This document shows, in pieces, positions 5,988 to 7,031 of a stretch of DNA of 7,031 bases. A program made the position numbers and the translations under genes. This DNA comes from Thermomicrobiales bacterium (GTDB lineage: Bacteria; Chloroflexota; Chloroflexia; Thermomicrobiales; UBA6265): NCBI GenBank assembly GCA_030447145.1, contig JAUJLY010000148.1, positions 1-7,031 of the forward strand, in the 5' to 3' direction. How positions within the stretch are numbered: position 1 is the stretch's first letter; every line of letters starts with the position of its first letter. The notes under the pieces were generated by a model. That model saw only the letters and a program-made list of their open reading frames with translations, did no database searches and had not been told where the DNA came from.

Positions 5988-6045
5988 TGACCAGAGAGGA
6001 GCCAGGTGATGCTGAGGTCTGATTAATCGGTCGTTAGTAGCCGGC

Positions 6046-6076
6046 TTGACGACAGCTATGAACTTCAATGCATATT
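6046..6076 (+). promoter_or_regulatory. candidate promoter of the cupredoxin gene
   Basis: TTGACG matches the housekeeping -35 at five of six positions. CATATT, 19 bases further on, matches the -10 at four of six. The spacing is slightly long. It sits about 25 bases before the cupredoxin ATG. Confidence 0.4.
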
Positions 6077-6100
6077 GCGTAAGAAATGTAGGAGACCCGC

Positions 6101-6130
6101 ATGACTCAGAAATGATTTGATCGACGCGCG
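6101..6130 (+). other. SD-supported start of the cupredoxin frame, interrupted by in-frame TGA
   Basis: AGGAG at 6090-6094 lies six bases before an ATG at 6101 that is in frame with the cupredoxin. The frame reads Met-Thr-Gln-Lys, TGA at 6113-6115, then Phe-Asp-Arg-Arg-Ala-Leu-Leu, i.e. a Tat motif. Changing the TGA to TGG (Trp) by one base would give a normal Tat signal peptide, so this is very probably the ancestral start. The stop may be a real mutation, a sequencing error or a recoded codon. Confidence 0.75.
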
Positions 6131-6598
6131 TTGCTTTCCGTCGGCGCGATCGGTGTCGCCGCTAGTGCTCTCGGCCTGCGCGCTGGCTTCGCGCACGAAG
6201 GTGAAGATCATGACGGCACACCGCAAGCCTCGCCCGGCACATCGCCGATGGCTTCCCCTGGTGCGTCGCCGATGGCTTCACCGGCAGCGGGCGGTAACCA
6301 TGTGGTGGAGATGACCGACCAGTTGACGTTTGTTCCCGATGATCTCACCATCAACGTGGGCGATATCGTCACATGGACCACGGTTGGTGCGATCCCCCAT
6401 ACCTCGACCGCTGATCCGGAGCAGGCCGTGGATCCGGACTTTGTCAAGCTGCCGAAGGACGCCGAAACCTGGGACTCCGGCATCGTTAACAAGGGCGAGG
6501 AGTTCAGCCACACCTTTGAGGTGCCAGGCGAGTACGTCTACTTCTGCACGCCGCACCAGACGGCCGGGATGGTGGCCAGTCTAACGGTCAAGGAGTAA
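6131..6598 (+). CDS. cupredoxin (plastocyanin/azurin-like), extracytoplasmic; start disrupted
   Basis: Blue copper electron carrier. Numbering from the ATG at 6101 (165 codons, counting the TGA), the type 1 copper ligands are H100 (IPHTST), C149, H152 and M157 (YFCTPHQTAGM), the plastocyanin arrangement. The hydrophobic signal segment (residues 10-31) is followed by a His/acid patch (HEGEDHD), then a Ser-Pro-Met linker with an 8-residue repeat, then the cupredoxin domain at about 66-165. The uninterrupted frame begins at the TTG at 6131, which has no ribosome site and would drop the Arg-Arg of the Tat motif. The better start at 6101 is separated by the in-frame TGA. If translated from 6131, by reinitiation 15 bases after the TGA, export would have to use Sec or fail. 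The domain itself is intact, with no further stops, so inactivation would be recent. Confidence 0.85.
   Translation: MLSVGAIGVAASALGLRAGFAHEGEDHDGTPQASPGTSPMASPGASPMASPAAGGNHVVEMTDQLTFVPDDLTINVGDIVTWTTVGAIPHTSTADPEQAVDPDFVKLPKDAETWDSGIVNKGEEFSHTFEVPGEYVYFCTPHQTAGMVASLTVKE
6242..6279 (+). repeat. two-copy 24-base repeat encoding the SPMAS linker
   Basis: The 14-mer TCGCCGATGGCTTC occurs at 6242-6255 and 6266-6279, a period of 24 bases or 8 codons. It encodes SPMASP units in the cupredoxin linker. Such low-complexity linkers can change length by slippage. Confidence 0.8.
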
Positions 6599-6791
6599 GC
6601 GCAGCCGGGAGCGTGATCGTTCGGGGCCTGTATCGACCCGGTGACGCGCTCACCCACCCCAGCCGCTGCGGTCTCCGTCCTGCTCGCGAATCTGCGTGGC
6701 CACCGAAAAGAAGCAACGGTGGCAAGCACGAGCGATGAGATCATGGAACGTGATTGGTGCAGAGTCGACGTCGTTGATCGTCATCCGACAG
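6599..6791. other. convergent intergenic region with a small hairpin
   Basis: No gene is evident between the cupredoxin stop and the convergent gene's stop. GCCACCG (6699-6705) and CGGTGGC (6717-6723) form a perfect 7-bp stem with an 11-base A-rich loop but no T-run. It may be a weak bidirectional terminator. Confidence 0.35.
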
Positions 6792-7031
6792 TTAGATGGG
6801 TGGCCGCTCGATCACGAGCGGCTCGTCCATTCCCGAGTATTCCCAGACCATGTAGTGCTGGCGGGCGACCATGGCAGTTCGATAAACCGTGCCGCTTTCG
6901 GTTCCGATCCACCATGCGAACCAGGCATCACTCGGGTCTGCATGGAGCGTGAGGATCTGTGCCGGCTCGCCATTGATCTCCTCCATTGTCCCCAGCCGAA
7001 TGTTCTCCGCCCCCGCATACATGCTGCCCCA
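6792..7031 (-). CDS. C-terminus of an exported or lipoprotein-like protein (LolA/LppX-like?), partial
   Basis: The last 79 residues of a protein whose N-terminus lies beyond the right edge; the frame is open to the final base, so the Met at 7022 is probably internal. The visible part reads as alternating beta strands: GEPAQILTLHAD, WFAWWIGTESGTVYRTAMVA, HYMVWEYSGM, and it ends DEPLVIERPPI. The pattern 'strand, WIG...G...R, HYM...Y, I..PP' resembles the C-terminal half of lipoprotein-sorting or LppX/LprG-type folds and of tails on some CopC-like copper-resistance proteins in Chloroflexota. This is an impression, not a match. It converges on the cupredoxin gene with 193 bases between. Confidence 0.65.
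   Translation of the reverse strand, partial: WGSMYAGAENIRLGTMEEINGEPAQILTLHADPSDAWFAWWIGTESGTVYRTAMVARQHYMVWEYSGMDEPLVIERPPI

Noticed and set aside
6113..6151. Selenocysteine insertion at the cupredoxin TGA, suggested by the hairpin just downstream
   Set aside because: The hairpin is imperfect with a bulge and a 16-base loop, and Sec at residue 5 of a cleaved signal peptide would have no evident function. Trp-to-stop is simpler.
6208..6556. Minus-strand ORFs opposite the cupredoxin
   Set aside because: They are antisense shadows of a frame with all copper ligands.

Overview
The window is high-GC bacterial DNA. I infer Chloroflexota, near class Thermomicrobia. This rests on protein style, not on a marker gene: twin-arginine signals on exported proteins, a Ser/Pro/Met-rich linker behind the signal peptide of a small cupredoxin, and an L,D-transpeptidase carrying two 'TGHT...G...EP...QYFE' repeats. 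No rRNA, tRNA, CRISPR array, transposase or integrase is visible.

Left part (1-816): sparse and partly decayed. It holds a short single-pass membrane ORF (102-284), a detached C-terminal piece of a DNA methyltransferase (about 350-514), and about 300 bases without a convincing gene.

Middle (817-3586): a PrxQ/Bcp-type peroxiredoxin on the plus strand with a strong Shine-Dalgarno (SD) site and its own terminator. It converges on a minus-strand pair, a D-2-hydroxyacid dehydrogenase followed 51 bases later by a metallo-beta-lactamase-fold hydrolase, which probably form one operon. A very strong hairpin (3553-3586) separates this pair from the next minus-strand unit.

Right-centre (3602-5920, minus strand): an envelope-redox cluster. 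In transcription order it has one or two doubtful small ORFs, a CcdA-like membrane protein that stops after three membrane segments, a Tat-exported L,D-transpeptidase whose TTG start overlaps the CcdA stop (TTGA), and a Cys-rich C-terminal reading frame without a start that ends 15 bases before the 3553-3586 hairpin.

Right end: divergent from that cluster lies a Tat-type cupredoxin with all four type 1 copper ligands. Its frame is interrupted by an in-frame TGA at codon 5, between the SD-supported ATG and the Arg-Arg motif. The intergenic space holds an 18-base near-palindrome that could be a shared operator. The window closes with the C-terminus of a minus-strand exported or lipoprotein-like protein.

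The theme of the right half appears to be extracytoplasmic thiol/copper chemistry and wall cross-linking. Several of its parts look damaged or shortened: the cupredoxin start, the CcdA second half and the Cys-rich ORF. Either the locus is eroding, or unusual translation and truncated forms are used here. The sequence alone does not decide between these.
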